In this document: piece after piece, positions 19,849 through 29,069 of the stretch
Position numbering within the stretch: position 1 is the stretch's first letter
Layout: every line of letters starts with the position of its first letter
Assembly (NCBI RefSeq): GCF_002104995.1
Contig: NW_024468249.1
Coordinates: 2,976,001 to 3,040,000 of the forward strand
Reading direction: 5' to 3'
Source of the DNA: Linderina pennispora
Taxonomy: Eukaryota; Kickxellomycota; Kickxellomycetes; Kickxellales; Kickxellaceae
DNA length: 64,000 nucleotides
Position numbers and translations under genes: made by a program
The notes under the pieces: generated by a model
The model's database searches: none
Told to the model about the DNA's origin: nothing
What the model saw: the letters and a program-made list of their open reading frames with translations, nothing else

Positions 19849-20916
19849 ATGGACAATCAATTACAAGAATTAAGAGAGAAGGAGTGGAATGTGCTCTACA
19901 CAACAAAGTGGAGATTTCTTGATGAAGACTGGTTAGTACATAAACAACAGAAGTACTATAGGAGTGAAGCTCATGAAGTGAAAGAAATAAAGCTCATCAA
20001 AGATACACTTGTAAAGCAACTTGGAATGATCCCTGTGTTCTTCTTCTTAAATGTTCTATTTGGTGGAAAGCAGTATCCATGTCCTTACAGAAATGTTGAG
20101 AAAGGACTCTTGATTTTGTACCAGTTAGTTGCTGGGCTATCAATCAATGAGATGGAGAGGTTTATTCCTAAGAGCAGCTACCAAGTAATTCATAATATGT
20201 TCTATATCTCAGAGTTAAGTGAGTTGAACAAGAAGCTTTCACACTACTTGCACACAATGTTCTCCACTCCAGAACTAAGAGTGATCTCAGCAAAGATTCA
20301 GAATCCAACAAACTTTAAGCATATAACTCTTATGTTAGATGGACATGACTCACGAGCTCTACATAATGGTGCATACAAACCAAATCTTTATTCCTTCAAG
20401 TTGAAGAAGTCAGGATATAGAACACAAGTTTGCATTGATTTGAATGGAATGGTTGTCCTTGTTTCACCAACTGAGGAATGTAAAGACCACCCAGACTCTA
20501 AGATGATTAAGAATATGTCACTATTGAAATACATCTCTCCAGTAGATTGTGTTGTTTTAGATGGTGGTTATCCTCAAAGTATTCTGGAAGAGTTAACAGA
20601 AGCAGAAGAGAATGAGAATTTTGGAATGCATAACTTTTGCTTACCAGTTAGAAAGCCAAGAGGAACCAACTTAAGTGAAGCAGAGTTAGAATATAATAGC
20701 AAACTTGGGTCATTTAGATCAATGGTTGAGAGCACATTTGGAGAACTAGGTAACACATTTAAGAGACTATCAAATAGAGAAGTTGTGAGAATTAGAAACA
20801 CAACTGTATACAATGTGCAGTTTAAACTCTGTTGCTTACTCTACAATATGAAGAAGATCCTAGCAGCTAGTAAAGTTCCTGTTGAACATCACCACACACT
20901 TTGGGTTCTGATCTAA
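19849..20916 (+). CDS. element A ORF3, Harbinger-like DDE nuclease, C-terminus lost by frameshift
   Basis: I start at the ATG at 19849 (MDNQLQELREKEW), which aligns with the start of the element B homologue. The 355-aa product keeps all three DDE_Tnp_4-like blocks: MLDGHDSRA, VVLDGGYP and FRSMVESTFGELGNTFKRL. These supply the acidic triad of PIF/Harbinger-type transposases. After HHHTLWVL the frame ends prematurely. The partial copy at 26.2 kb reads GGTTCTATCTAAC where this has GGTTCTGATCTAAC. The single additional G at about 20911 removes about 53 C-terminal residues, whose frame would end at 21079. The B homologue has 409 aa. Catalytic residues remain, so activity cannot be excluded. Confidence 0.8.
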   Translation: MDNQLQELREKEWNVLYTTKWRFLDEDWLVHKQQKYYRSEAHEVKEIKLIKDTLVKQLGMIPVFFFLNVLFGGKQYPCPYRNVEKGLLILYQLVAGLSINEMERFIPKSSYQVIHNMFYISELSELNKKLSHYLHTMFSTPELRVISAKIQNPTNFKHITLMLDGHDSRALHNGAYKPNLYSFKLKKSGYRTQVCIDLNGMVVLVSPTEECKDHPDSKMIKNMSLLKYISPVDCVVLDGGYPQSILEELTEAEENENFGMHNFCLPVRKPRGTNLSEAELEYNSKLGSFRSMVESTFGELGNTFKRLSNREVVRIRNTTVYNVQFKLCCLLYNMKKILAASKVPVEHHHTLWVLI

Positions 20917-21140
20917 CTTTGACTACCCAAGCAACAACCAGGAGAGATCAACACATGCTGAAGTTGGAAGTACTTTACCACAAAAAGTAGAGTTAGAAGC
21001 TTCAATGAGAGAACTACAAGATAGACTGATTCAAGCTAAAATTGATGAGTCAATGAACTTCTATGTAGACATGTCATAAGTAACTTTTAAAATAGGAATT
21101 CTCAGTAAGAAATTTGCATTGATAGAAAATGCTTCAATAA

Positions 21141-21602
21141 GGAGGTCATTCAGAGTTTGTTATCTGCACAACAATTATTTATACATGTTTAAACTATTGG
21201 CAATTTCAGTGAAATAAAAATTTCACCCAAACCGCCATCGGCATCTTGGAAAAGTTTCAGTGAACATAATTTCCTTGTGGTTGCTTAGCCACATCTATTG
21301 AGATATTGACTTTTGTTGCCCAATGATAATTAACCCCAAATATGCAAAGGTTTTTCTTTCTGGTTGAAATTATGTTCACTGAAACTTTTCCAAGATGCCG
21401 ATGGCGGTTTGGGTGAAATGGCAAAAAAAATATTTGTATTTTTAAAATCAATTATACACACAAAAACATTCTGGACACAACAATTATAAATATCTGTTAC
21501 AAAAATATCTAGTAGCAAAAAATAGTTCTGAAAACGATTATTCAAATAACTATCTAACAAAATTGTAATTTACTAAAATTTACAAGTCCAGGAATGACCC
21601 CC
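21141..21602 (+). repeat. terminal repeat A-right, loop inverted
   Basis: Direct 462-bp repeat of 17462-17923. The hairpin arms are at 21220-21273 and 21366-21419. The 92-nt loop at 21274-21365 is the exact reverse complement of the loop in the left repeat, while everything outside the arms stays in direct orientation. Confidence 0.9.
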
Positions 21603-21605
21603 TAT

Positions 21606-21722
21606 ATAGATAGGTAGAGAGGTTACTACTGTGGCTATCCACTCTATATTGTGAGATATCTATATGTAACCTTTGTGCCAAATAATAAGCTATTTAATCT
21701 GAATCACAAATTTTGCAACTTT
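21606..21722 (+). repeat. left long inverted arm, second part
   Basis: Continuation of the arm that starts at 16865, displaced by insertion of element A. It matches the reverse complement of about 31801-31920. Confidence 0.75.
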
Positions 21723-22117
21723 GGAGATCAGCCAGAGTTTGGTAGCTATTTAATAATTATTAATATTTCTATTATTTTCTTATTCAGATGCCAAATATGG
21801 TGCTTCTCCAAAACCCCCTTCGGCATCCTGAAAAATATCAGTTGATACATAATTAATATGCTTCTACAGAGATAGAGGCTGGGTCACAAGAAATCAACTG
21901 AAATTTTTCAGGATGCTAAAGGGGGTTTCATAGAAGCACCATATTTGGTATCTTTGTTTATTTGTTAATCTAATTGCTAGAATCTTTTTAGCTAGTACTA
22001 GATATTCTAATTTTTAATACTTTTTGGCTAGCAGTAATTAATTTATTAATTATTAATTAGTTATTCAGATAATAGATAATTAGTTTCTTTAAACTTTTTT
22101 GCTTTAGAATGGCCTCC
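21723..22117 (-). mobile_element. solo B-type hairpin repeat
   Basis: A full-length copy (395 bp) of the element B terminal repeat, in reverse orientation. It has both ends (GGAGATCAGCC and GAATGGCCTCC), diverged arms and the loop. It sits alone, without element genes, like a MITE or solo LTR. Flanking triplets are TTT and TAT, close to the TAT duplication of element A. Confidence 0.8.
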
Positions 22118-22457
22118 TATATTCTTATATAATTGTAGTTTTTTTTAAGCATAGCTTAAAAGGGGATGAGATATGGATATTGAAGAGAACACTGTTGTAT
22201 TGATGGCTAAATTTTTGAATTTTTCTGTTGATTATTTGGGCATAAAACTAGTTATCAAAAGTAGGAAAGGTCAAAAATGAGCACAATTAAAAATTACTGC
22301 TTTTCAAAAGATAGTAATTTCTAGAGAGTGCAATATTCATCATTATAAGCAAGTGATATGCATACCCCACTCTCAAGGGTATCATATTACTGCTTTTTTG
22401 AAATCAACTATTTTCTGAAGTACAATTTTCTGTTGCTCAATTTTGGCACTCAGTATA
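22118..22457. repeat. degraded right end of a Tc1-like element
   Basis: The sequence parallels 24880-25251, the terminal part of the better preserved Tc1-like element. Shared patches include GGAAAGGTCAAAAATGA and GTGATATGCATACCCCACT. It ends in a decayed tip, CTCAATTTTGGCACTCAGT. Confidence 0.65.
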
Positions 22458-23551
22458 TATTACATTTGTATTTCAATTTCAAATTACTATGCTTTTTTAT
22501 TGATGCATATTCAATATTAGTTATATATTTTAATATATGAATATACTGCTATTCACTGAAAATTCTGTTATAATTATATCACATATTTGTATAAAGCACT
22601 TTCTACGAACTGCATATATAAATGTCTCTTACTCTAGGAAACAAACAATATTATATTATTAAATTTTTATTATGAAATGAATATATTACTTTTTACTCTA
22701 TATTTCTTATATGCTATATCTCTATGTAGGTCACTAGGCCTAACTGCCATAGTAGGTAATGGTAGTAATAAGGATAGCCAGAGATATTTCCTACCATTTA
22801 TTAAATTCCCATTTTCCTTAGAGATCCCCTTCTGGAAACAAATACCACATTCTAATGTAGTAATGCTTTCTACATTTTCCAAGACATTGACACACTTAGG
22901 GATATGTGATACAAGTGATGATGAATTTTTCCCATCAAATTGCACACCAACACCTATTGGAGAAACACTAACAACATATCCTGGGCCAGATATACTAGCA
23001 AAAGAATCATCAGAAATAGTACTGGTATCATCTACAGTACCTTTGAATCATGATGTACAAGCACTACCAATGCCATACCCTAAAACTACTAGAGGACTAT
23101 ATAAAAGGCGTAGTGTTGAAGTGACAATTGATATAGTTACTCCCTTTCGAAAGGCTCCTTCTCCAAATACCATTCATAGCACTTAATATCATTCGTAATA
23201 GTGTGCTGCTTGCATTTGAGGCACCATTGCTATTGCTAGGACTAGTATAAATGACCACTTATGATTTACAGTAGTACCATTACCATTGGGGTAGATAGAA
23301 CATGATATTTTCGTGTTTTATAGTATGGATTTTATGGTGAAGGAGCATTAATAAACTATGATCTGTAACAAAGTGATGTAGTTAATTACTTCAAAAATCA
23401 TTTCAAATAGAGGCAGTAAGTGTGATATACCTAGATATCTACTACTCAATGTGTAATATCAGAAGGAGTAGTAATGCTATACCCTTAAGGATGGAGCATT
23501 ATAGATAGCAGTTAAAAATATACTGAATAGAAAAATCGAGTCAGAGAAATA
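22458..23551. other. AT-rich stretch with one orphan open frame
   Basis: The only notable content is a 169-codon plus-strand frame at 22677-23186. It starts with a hydrophobic leader-like stretch and continues with a Pro/Ser/Thr-rich part. It matches nothing I recognise and could be a transposon remnant. The rest shows no repeats tied to the other elements. Confidence 0.35.
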
Positions 23552-23669
23552 CACTGAGCGGCAAAATTGAGTCACAAAATTTTTTTTCAACTATTTGATG
23601 CAATATCTTCATCATCAGATAACGTAGATACTTCCATTCGACATATGTTTGATGGGGCTTGATATAGTA
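23552..23669 (+). repeat. fragment of the long inverted arm tip
   Basis: A Tc1-like tip followed by about 100 bp that matches the start of the arm at 16865 (shared AGATAACGTAGATACTTC). It is cut by the Tc1 element that starts at 23670. Confidence 0.65.
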
Positions 23670-25251
23670 CACTGAGTGGCAAAATTGAGTCACAAAAATG
23701 GAATTCATCGAAAATCTTCAATAGCTTCTCAGATTATTGTGCAGTCCACATGAGAAATTTATTTTATAATCTATGCAATGCCCAACCATAGCATACAAAG
23801 TTATAAGCACGTCGCTCAAGAAATCACTGAGAAACTGATTTTTAAAAATTGTATTTTTTGACTCAATTTTGCTCACAAAAATTCGACGATTTATCGCTCA
23901 ATATCTGGTATGGCCACCATGGGCTTTTTTGACAGCTGCGATACGCGAAGGCATCGAGTTCACCAGCTGTGAGCAAATGGTTTCATTTACTTGCTCACAC
24001 CAGATGTCCTGGACCTGCTCCCAGAGGGTGTTGAGATCTTCGATTTCAGGCCCATTACGGATCTCATGCTTAATGAAGTCCCACAAATGCTCAATGGGGT
24101 TGAGATCAGGGGACTGCGCTGGCCATGGTAGCACTGAAATGGAGTTCTCAGCAAACCACCTCCTTGTCCTAGAAGCCATATGGCATGAAGCATTGTCCTG
24201 TTGGAAGATGATGTCACCCTTGTCCAGCCCATATATCTCAATTGTTTGCAGTAGTTCCTCCTGCAGGACACCCACATAGACCGCTGTGTCAATTCCCCCC
24301 TCAAGCCAGCAGAGTTGGCCAGGGCCACATGAAGTTATGCATCCCCAAACCATGATCCCACCTCCACCATATTTTTGGGTTGGGGTAATGTGGTGATCCT
24401 GGAGGACTCCGCCTGGTTTACGTAAGCATCTTTCACATCCATCTGCTCCATTGAGGTGTATTCTTGTCTCATCTGACCAAATTACCTGACTCCAATCGGT
24501 GTCTGTCTAGCTCCCAAAGGCCATAGCGAATTGGCGTCGATCCTTACGATGGCGATCTTTCAGTTGAGGGACTTTTATTCTGCGCATAGATCGAATCCCT
24601 TGGCGACGTAGTGCGCGTCTGATAGTGTACACTGAGATGTGTATACCAGAGTATTGTGCCAGCTGTTGTCGGATCTGCGTTGCTGTGGAACATGCACCAG
24701 TAGTAGCAAGTCGACAAATATATGTCTCATCATGTGGTGATAGCAGCCGACTACGACCAGCATGGAAGTTCCTCTTTACGCTATGTTGTGCTCAGGCAAT
24801 GCGTGATACTGTGGATTGGGAGACTCCTGTGTCCAATGCAATTTGCCGGGTTGAGAGAGGATTTGATAGAAGAAATTTGATGTGATTTTTATGTGATGAT
24901 TGTAACTTTATAGGCATAGCTAGAATAGAAATGAGATGTGGATGTGGATGAGAGAATGCTGTTGTCCTGTTGGCTAAAATTTGGAATTTGTCCACTGCTG
25001 TTTTGGGTATAAAACTAAACATCGAAAGTAGGAAAGGTCAAAAATGACCACTACCAAAAATTACTACTTTTTCAAAAGACAGTAATATCAAGGGAGTGCG
25101 ACATTCTAGGAACATTAGTCTTACACAATTCTCATCATCGCATGCAAGTGATATGCATACCCCACTATCAAGGGTATTGCATCACTGCTTTATCAGATAT
25201 CAAACATTTTCAGAAGAAAAAATTTTTGTGACTCAATTTTGCCGCTCAGTG
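23670..25251 (-). mobile_element. Tc1/mariner-type element, decayed
   Basis: A 1582-bp element with inverted tips CACTGAGTGGCAAAATTGA and its complement at 25233-25251, flanked by TA on both sides as expected for Tc1/mariner. It carries a broken transposase gene on the minus strand. Its coding part is more GC-rich than the surrounding island. Confidence 0.85.
23898..24917 (-). pseudogene. Tc1-type transposase, broken
   Basis: The Met at 24917 opens a helix-turn-helix segment (STRQIALDTGVSQSTVSR), as in Tc1 transposases, and the total length of about 340 codons is normal. A frameshift follows near 24790 and an in-frame stop near 24510. The last 151 codons are open and hold the catalytic blocks FQQDNASCH and SPDLNPIEHLW, ending in GGHTRY. 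This is a dead gene that keeps recognisable DDE motifs. Confidence 0.85.
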
Positions 25252-25253
25252 TA

Positions 25254-25533
25254 TTAGCAGAATAACCAATTAACAAATAAGAAATCAATTACTAGCAGTA
25301 GATAAATATTTTAATATACAGAATGTTTAGCAGTGGCCAAAAAGATTCTAGCAACTAGATTAACAAATAAACAAAGATGACAAATATGGTGCTTCTCCGA
25401 AACCCCCTTCAGTATCCTGAAAAATTTCAGTTGATACACAATTAATATGCTTCTACTGAGATAGAGGCTGGGTCACAAGAAATCAACTGAAATTTTTCTG
25501 GATGCCAATAGGGGTTTCATAGAAGTGCCCTTT
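25254..25533 (+). repeat. partial B-type hairpin repeat
   Basis: Both ends are missing, but the internal part of the B terminal repeat, including diverged hairpin arms and loop, is present. The loop orientation equals that of B-right. The left end was removed where the Tc1-like element inserted. Confidence 0.75.
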
Positions 25534-25988
25534 GGAGGTCATTCTTGGAGTTGTAAATTTTAGTATATTACAATTTTGGTAGTTAAATATTAGAATATTC
25601 GTTTTCAGTACTGTTTTTGCTACCAATTATTTTTCAAAGCTATGATATATTATTGTGTCCAGAATGTTTTTGAGTGTATAATTGATTTTAAAAATACAAA
25701 TATTTTTCAATTTCACCTAAACTGCCATCGGCAACTTGGAAAAGTTTCAGTGAACATAATTTCAACCAGAAAGAAAAACCTTTGCATATTTGGGGTTAAT
25801 TATCATTGGGCAACAAAAGTCAATATCTCAATAGATGTGGCTAAGCAACCACAAGGAAATTATGTTCGCTGAAACTTTTCCAAGATGCCGATGGCAGTTT
25901 GAGGGAAATTTTTATTTCACTGAAATTGCCAATTGTTTCAACATGTGTATATAATTGTTGTGCAATTAATTAACTCAGAATGGCTTCC
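25534..25988 (-). repeat. A-type terminal repeat, reverse copy
   Basis: A diverged full-length copy (455 bp) of the A terminal repeat in reverse orientation, ending in GAATGGCTTCC. It is the terminal repeat of the truncated A-like element whose ORF3 end lies just to the right. Confidence 0.8.
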
Positions 25989-26498
25989 ATATTGAAGCAT
26001 TTTCTATCAATGCAAATTTCTTACTGAAAATTCCTATTTTAAAAGTTGCTTATGACATGTCTACATAGAAGTTCATTGACTCATCAATTTTAGCTTGAAT
26101 AAGTTTATCTTGTAGTTCTCTCATTGAAGCCTCTAGTTCTACTTTTTGTGGTAAACTACTTCCAACTTCAGCATGTGTTGATCTCTCCTGGTTGTTGCTT
26201 GGGTAGTCAAAGTTAGATAGAACCCAAAGTGTGTGGTGATGCTCAACAGGAACTTTACTAGCTGCTAGGATCTTCTTCATATTGTAGAGGAAGCAACAGA
26301 GTTTAAACTGCACATTGTACACAGTTGTGTTTCTAATTCTCACAACTTCTCTATTTGATAGTCTCTTAAAGGTGATACCTAGTTCTCAAAATGTGCTCTC
26401 AACCATTGATCTAAATGTCCCAAGTTTGCTATTATATTCTAACTCTGCTTCACTTAAGTTGGTTCCTCTTGGCTTTCTAACTGGTAAGCAAAAGTTAT
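25989..26498 (-). pseudogene. 3' half of an A-like element: ORF3 C-terminal fragment
   Basis: The last part of ORF3 is readable on the minus strand. The open part, 26343-26050, ends in the frame lost from element A (SNFDYPSNNQERSTHAE ... FYVDMS). Upstream codons are partly out of frame. The fragment stops abruptly at 26498, where another A-type repeat begins after TAT. Confidence 0.75.
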
Positions 26499-26838
26499 GG
26501 AGGTCATTCAGAGTTTGTTATCTGCACAACAATTATTTATATATGTTTAAACTATTGGCAATTTCAGTGAAATAAAAATTTCACCCAAACCGCCATCGGC
26601 ATCTTGGAAAAGTTTCAGTGAACATAATTTCCTTGTGGTTGCTTAGCCACATCTATTGAGATATTGACTTTTGTTGCCCAATGATAATTAACCCCAAATA
26701 TGCAAAGGTTTTTCTTTCTGGTTGAAATTATGTTCACTGAAACTTTTCCAAGATGCCGATGGCGGTTTGGGTGAAATGGCAAAAAAAATATTTGTATTTT
26801 TAAAATCAATTATACACACAAAAACATTCTGGACACAA
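26499..26838 (+). repeat. A-type terminal repeat, 3'-truncated
   Basis: The first 340 bp of the A repeat, with complete hairpin (loop orientation as A-right), joined to unrelated AT-rich DNA shortly before element B. Confidence 0.8.
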
Positions 26839-26853
26839 TAACAAATAATAACT

Positions 26854-27250
26854 GGAGGCCATTCACAAATATAAATAGTTAAAGAAACTAAATAACTATT
26901 ATCAGAATAACCAATTAACAAATAAGAAATCAATTACTAGCAGTAGATAAATATTTTAAAATACAGAATGTTTAGTAGTGGCCAAAAAGATTCTAGCAAC
27001 TAGATTAACAAATAAACAAAGATGCCAAATATGGTGCTTCTACGAAACCCCCTTCGGCATCCTGAAAAATTTCAGTTGATTTCTTGGGACACAGCCTCTA
27101 TCTCAGTAGAAGCATATTAATTGTGTATCAACTGAAATTTTTCAGGATGCCGAAGGGGGTTTCGTAGAAGCACCATATTTGGCATCAGAACAAGAAAACA
27201 ATAAAAATATTAATAATTATGAAATAGCTAACCAATTCTGACTGATCTCC
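26854..27250 (+). repeat. terminal repeat B-left, with 60-bp-arm hairpin
   Basis: The ends are GGAGGCCATTC and GACTGATCTCC. Hairpin arms at 27021-27080 and 27127-27186 enclose a 46-nt loop at 27081-27126. The arms look perfectly complementary over 60 bp. Confidence 0.9.
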
Positions 27251-27278
27251 TTATAGAACTAGACTTAATCAAAAGGTT

Positions 27279-27605
27279 CCATTTTAAAACATCATGTTCA
27301 AGTCATCAAGTCATTATCATCCTATTTATAACTATTTTTCTAATACCAAGTAATCATATATATTATCAATTTTAAAAAGAATCAAACTATGCCATTTTAA
27401 AAAATCGTAATAAATTCATCAAGTTGTTAGAACCCCATCTGTAATAAGTAGATATGCACCAAGCAATCATATATACAATCATTTTTAGAAAGATTCAAAC
27501 TGTGCCATTTTAAAACATCATATTCAAGTCATCAAGTCATTAGTACTCCATCTGTAATTAATCAATATGCACCAAGCAATCATATGTATCATCAATTTTA
27601 GATTG
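27279..27605. repeat. three imperfect tandem repeats at the 3' end of element B
   Basis: Units of about 113 bp start near 27279, 27391 and 27504, each with CCATTTTAAAA followed by a CATCAAG-containing part and an AATCATAT-containing part. The last unit contains the final codons and stop of ORF3, so the two outer units are duplicated gene ends. Confidence 0.7.
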
Positions 27606-28787
27606 AAGGAATCGATTTTGAATTTCAACAATAGATGCTTCTAACTCTGCTTTTTGGGGCAAAGTATGTATTGGTTCCACTTGTGTTGACTTATCATGTG
27701 TATCAGGGTAATCAAAGTTACTCATAACCCAGAGTGAGTGATGATGATCAATATGTACATCACTGTTTGCTAGTAACTTCTTCATATTATAGAGTAAGCA
27801 GCATAACTTCATTTGCACATTGTAAACATTCCTATTCTTTACTCTAACAATCTCCCTGTTTGACAGCCTTTTGAATGTATTGCCTAGTTCTCCAAATGTA
27901 TTTTCTACCATTGAACGGAATGATCCAAGATGGGAATTATATTCAGCTTCTGTTTCTGATAAACTTGTTCCTCTCTGCTTTCTTACTGGTAAACAAAAGT
28001 TGTGCAGTCCAAAAGTATCCTGCTCTTCTTCCTCAGTCATCTCTTCCAAAATACTTTGTGGATAGCCACCATCAAGCACAATGCAATCAATAGGTGATAT
28101 GTTCTTCAGTAGCCCCATGTTCTTAATCATTCTTGAGTCTGGGTGATCTCTACAGTCTTCAGTTGGTGAAACAAGTAGAACCATTCCATTCACATCAATG
28201 CATACTTGTGTGCGATATCCTGATTTTTTCAATTTGAATGAATAGAGATCTGGTTTGTATGCTCCATTGTGTAGTGCTCTTGAGTCATGGCCATCTAACA
28301 TTAGTGTTACATGTTTAAACCCTTGTGGATTCTGTATCTTTGCTGCAAAGACTCGTAGTTCTGGAGTTGAAAACATTGTTTGTAGATAGTATGTTAGCTT
28401 CTTGTTCAAATCTTTCATTTCAGAAATATAGAACATATTGTGAATAGCTTGATAGCTGCTTCTTGGAATGAATCTTTCCATTTCATTGATTGACAATCCT
28501 TCAACAAGTTGGTACAAGATGAGCAATCCTTTCTCTACACTTCTGTAAGGACATGGATAATGAGTGCAACCAAACAAAACATTCAGAAAGAAGAAAACAG
28601 GAATCATCCCTAGATGTTTAAGAAGTGTATCTTTTATATGCTTAATTTCTCTTACTTCATGAACTTCACTTCTGTGATATTTTGTGGGCTTTAAAATTAC
28701 CCAGTCATCATTCAGAAACTTCCATTTGTTTGTGTACAGCTTATGAAACTCCCTTTCTCTGAGTTCTTGTAATTGATGATTCATCAT
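27558..28787 (-). CDS. element B ORF3, intact Harbinger-like DDE nuclease
   Basis: A complete 409-aa protein starting MMNHQLQELRERE. The DDE blocks are MLDGHDSRA (Asp165), IVLDGGYP (Asp239) and FRSMVENTFGELGNTFKRL (Glu295), matching the DDE_Tnp_4 / PIF-Harbinger superfamily of transposases. A hydrophobic block at 61-73 (MIPVFFFLNVLFG) and an HTH-like block at about 96-120 precede the catalytic domain. The C-terminal 55 residues are charged and helical (ELEASIVEIQ) and are missing in element A. It probably cuts and joins the element ends. Its start lies 40 bp from that of ORF2, leaving a very small shared promoter. Confidence 0.85.
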   Translation of the reverse strand: MMNHQLQELREREFHKLYTNKWKFLNDDWVILKPTKYHRSEVHEVREIKHIKDTLLKHLGMIPVFFFLNVLFGCTHYPCPYRSVEKGLLILYQLVEGLSINEMERFIPRSSYQAIHNMFYISEMKDLNKKLTYYLQTMFSTPELRVFAAKIQNPQGFKHVTLMLDGHDSRALHNGAYKPDLYSFKLKKSGYRTQVCIDVNGMVLLVSPTEDCRDHPDSRMIKNMGLLKNISPIDCIVLDGGYPQSILEEMTEEEEQDTFGLHNFCLPVRKQRGTSLSETEAEYNSHLGSFRSMVENTFGELGNTFKRLSNREIVRVKNRNVYNVQMKLCCLLYNMKKLLANSDVHIDHHHSLWVMSNFDYPDTHDKSTQVEPIHTLPQKAELEASIVEIQNRFLQSKIDDTYDCLVHID

Positions 28788-28827
28788 TGTGAGGCACTCA
28801 TAAATTTAAAAGTTGTCATTTATTACA

Positions 28828-29067
28828 ATGGGCCCATTCTACACTTTCTTCACTACAAAACTTGCTGACCTTGATGAGCAAGAGAGAGAAAAGCTTGCAC
28901 AACTACTAACTAAGAATTTCAGTATGAGCAGGAAATTGTCAGTATATATCAGAGCATGGATTGAGAGTGTTTCAGAAGATAAGGGTGTTACTATTAAGCA
29001 TGTGTTTGATGTATGCAACTACAGTTGTGCAGATATGGAAGTAATGGTTGCTAACTGCCCATTTTAA
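28828..29067 (+). CDS. element B ORF2, conserved 79-aa antisense protein
   Basis: The ATG at 28828 gives 79 aa, the same length as ORF2 of element A. Shared features are MGxFxxFF at the start, an ExER motif, MSxxL, an RxWI block, HVxDVC, MExMVA and a final Phe. It ends 2 bp before the tail of ORF1 on the other strand. The shared tail-to-tail junction reads CCATTTTAAAAC in both elements. Function unknown; a helical acidic partner or regulator is a guess. Confidence 0.75.
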   Translation: MGPFYTFFTTKLADLDEQEREKLAQLLTKNFSMSRKLSVYIRAWIESVSEDKGVTIKHVFDVCNYSCADMEVMVANCPF

Positions 29068-29069
29068 AA

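Larger units (their letters stand above)
17462..21602 (+). mobile_element. composite element A with hairpin-bearing terminal direct repeats
   Basis: The 4141-bp element is bounded by two 462-bp direct repeats (17462-17923 and 21141-21602). Its outer termini form a short inverted repeat: GGAGGTCATTC at the left and GAATGACCCCC at the right. It is flanked on both sides by TAT. The related inverted arm at 31.9 kb preserves the uninterrupted site ATCAG-TAT-ATAGATAGG, which shows insertion as one unit with a 3-bp target duplication. Inside, in order: ORF1 (plus), ORF2 (minus) and ORF3, a DDE nuclease (plus). ORF3 has a frameshift, so A may depend on another copy for movement. The genes are AT-rich, unlike host genes. 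Relation to PIF/Harbinger is inferred from ORF3 and the 3-bp duplication. Confidence 0.85.

Noticed and set aside
17462-21602. Element A as a retrotransposon because of its LTR-like repeats
   Set aside because: No reverse transcriptase, protease or RNase H; target duplication is 3 bp and a DDE_Tnp_4-like nuclease is present.
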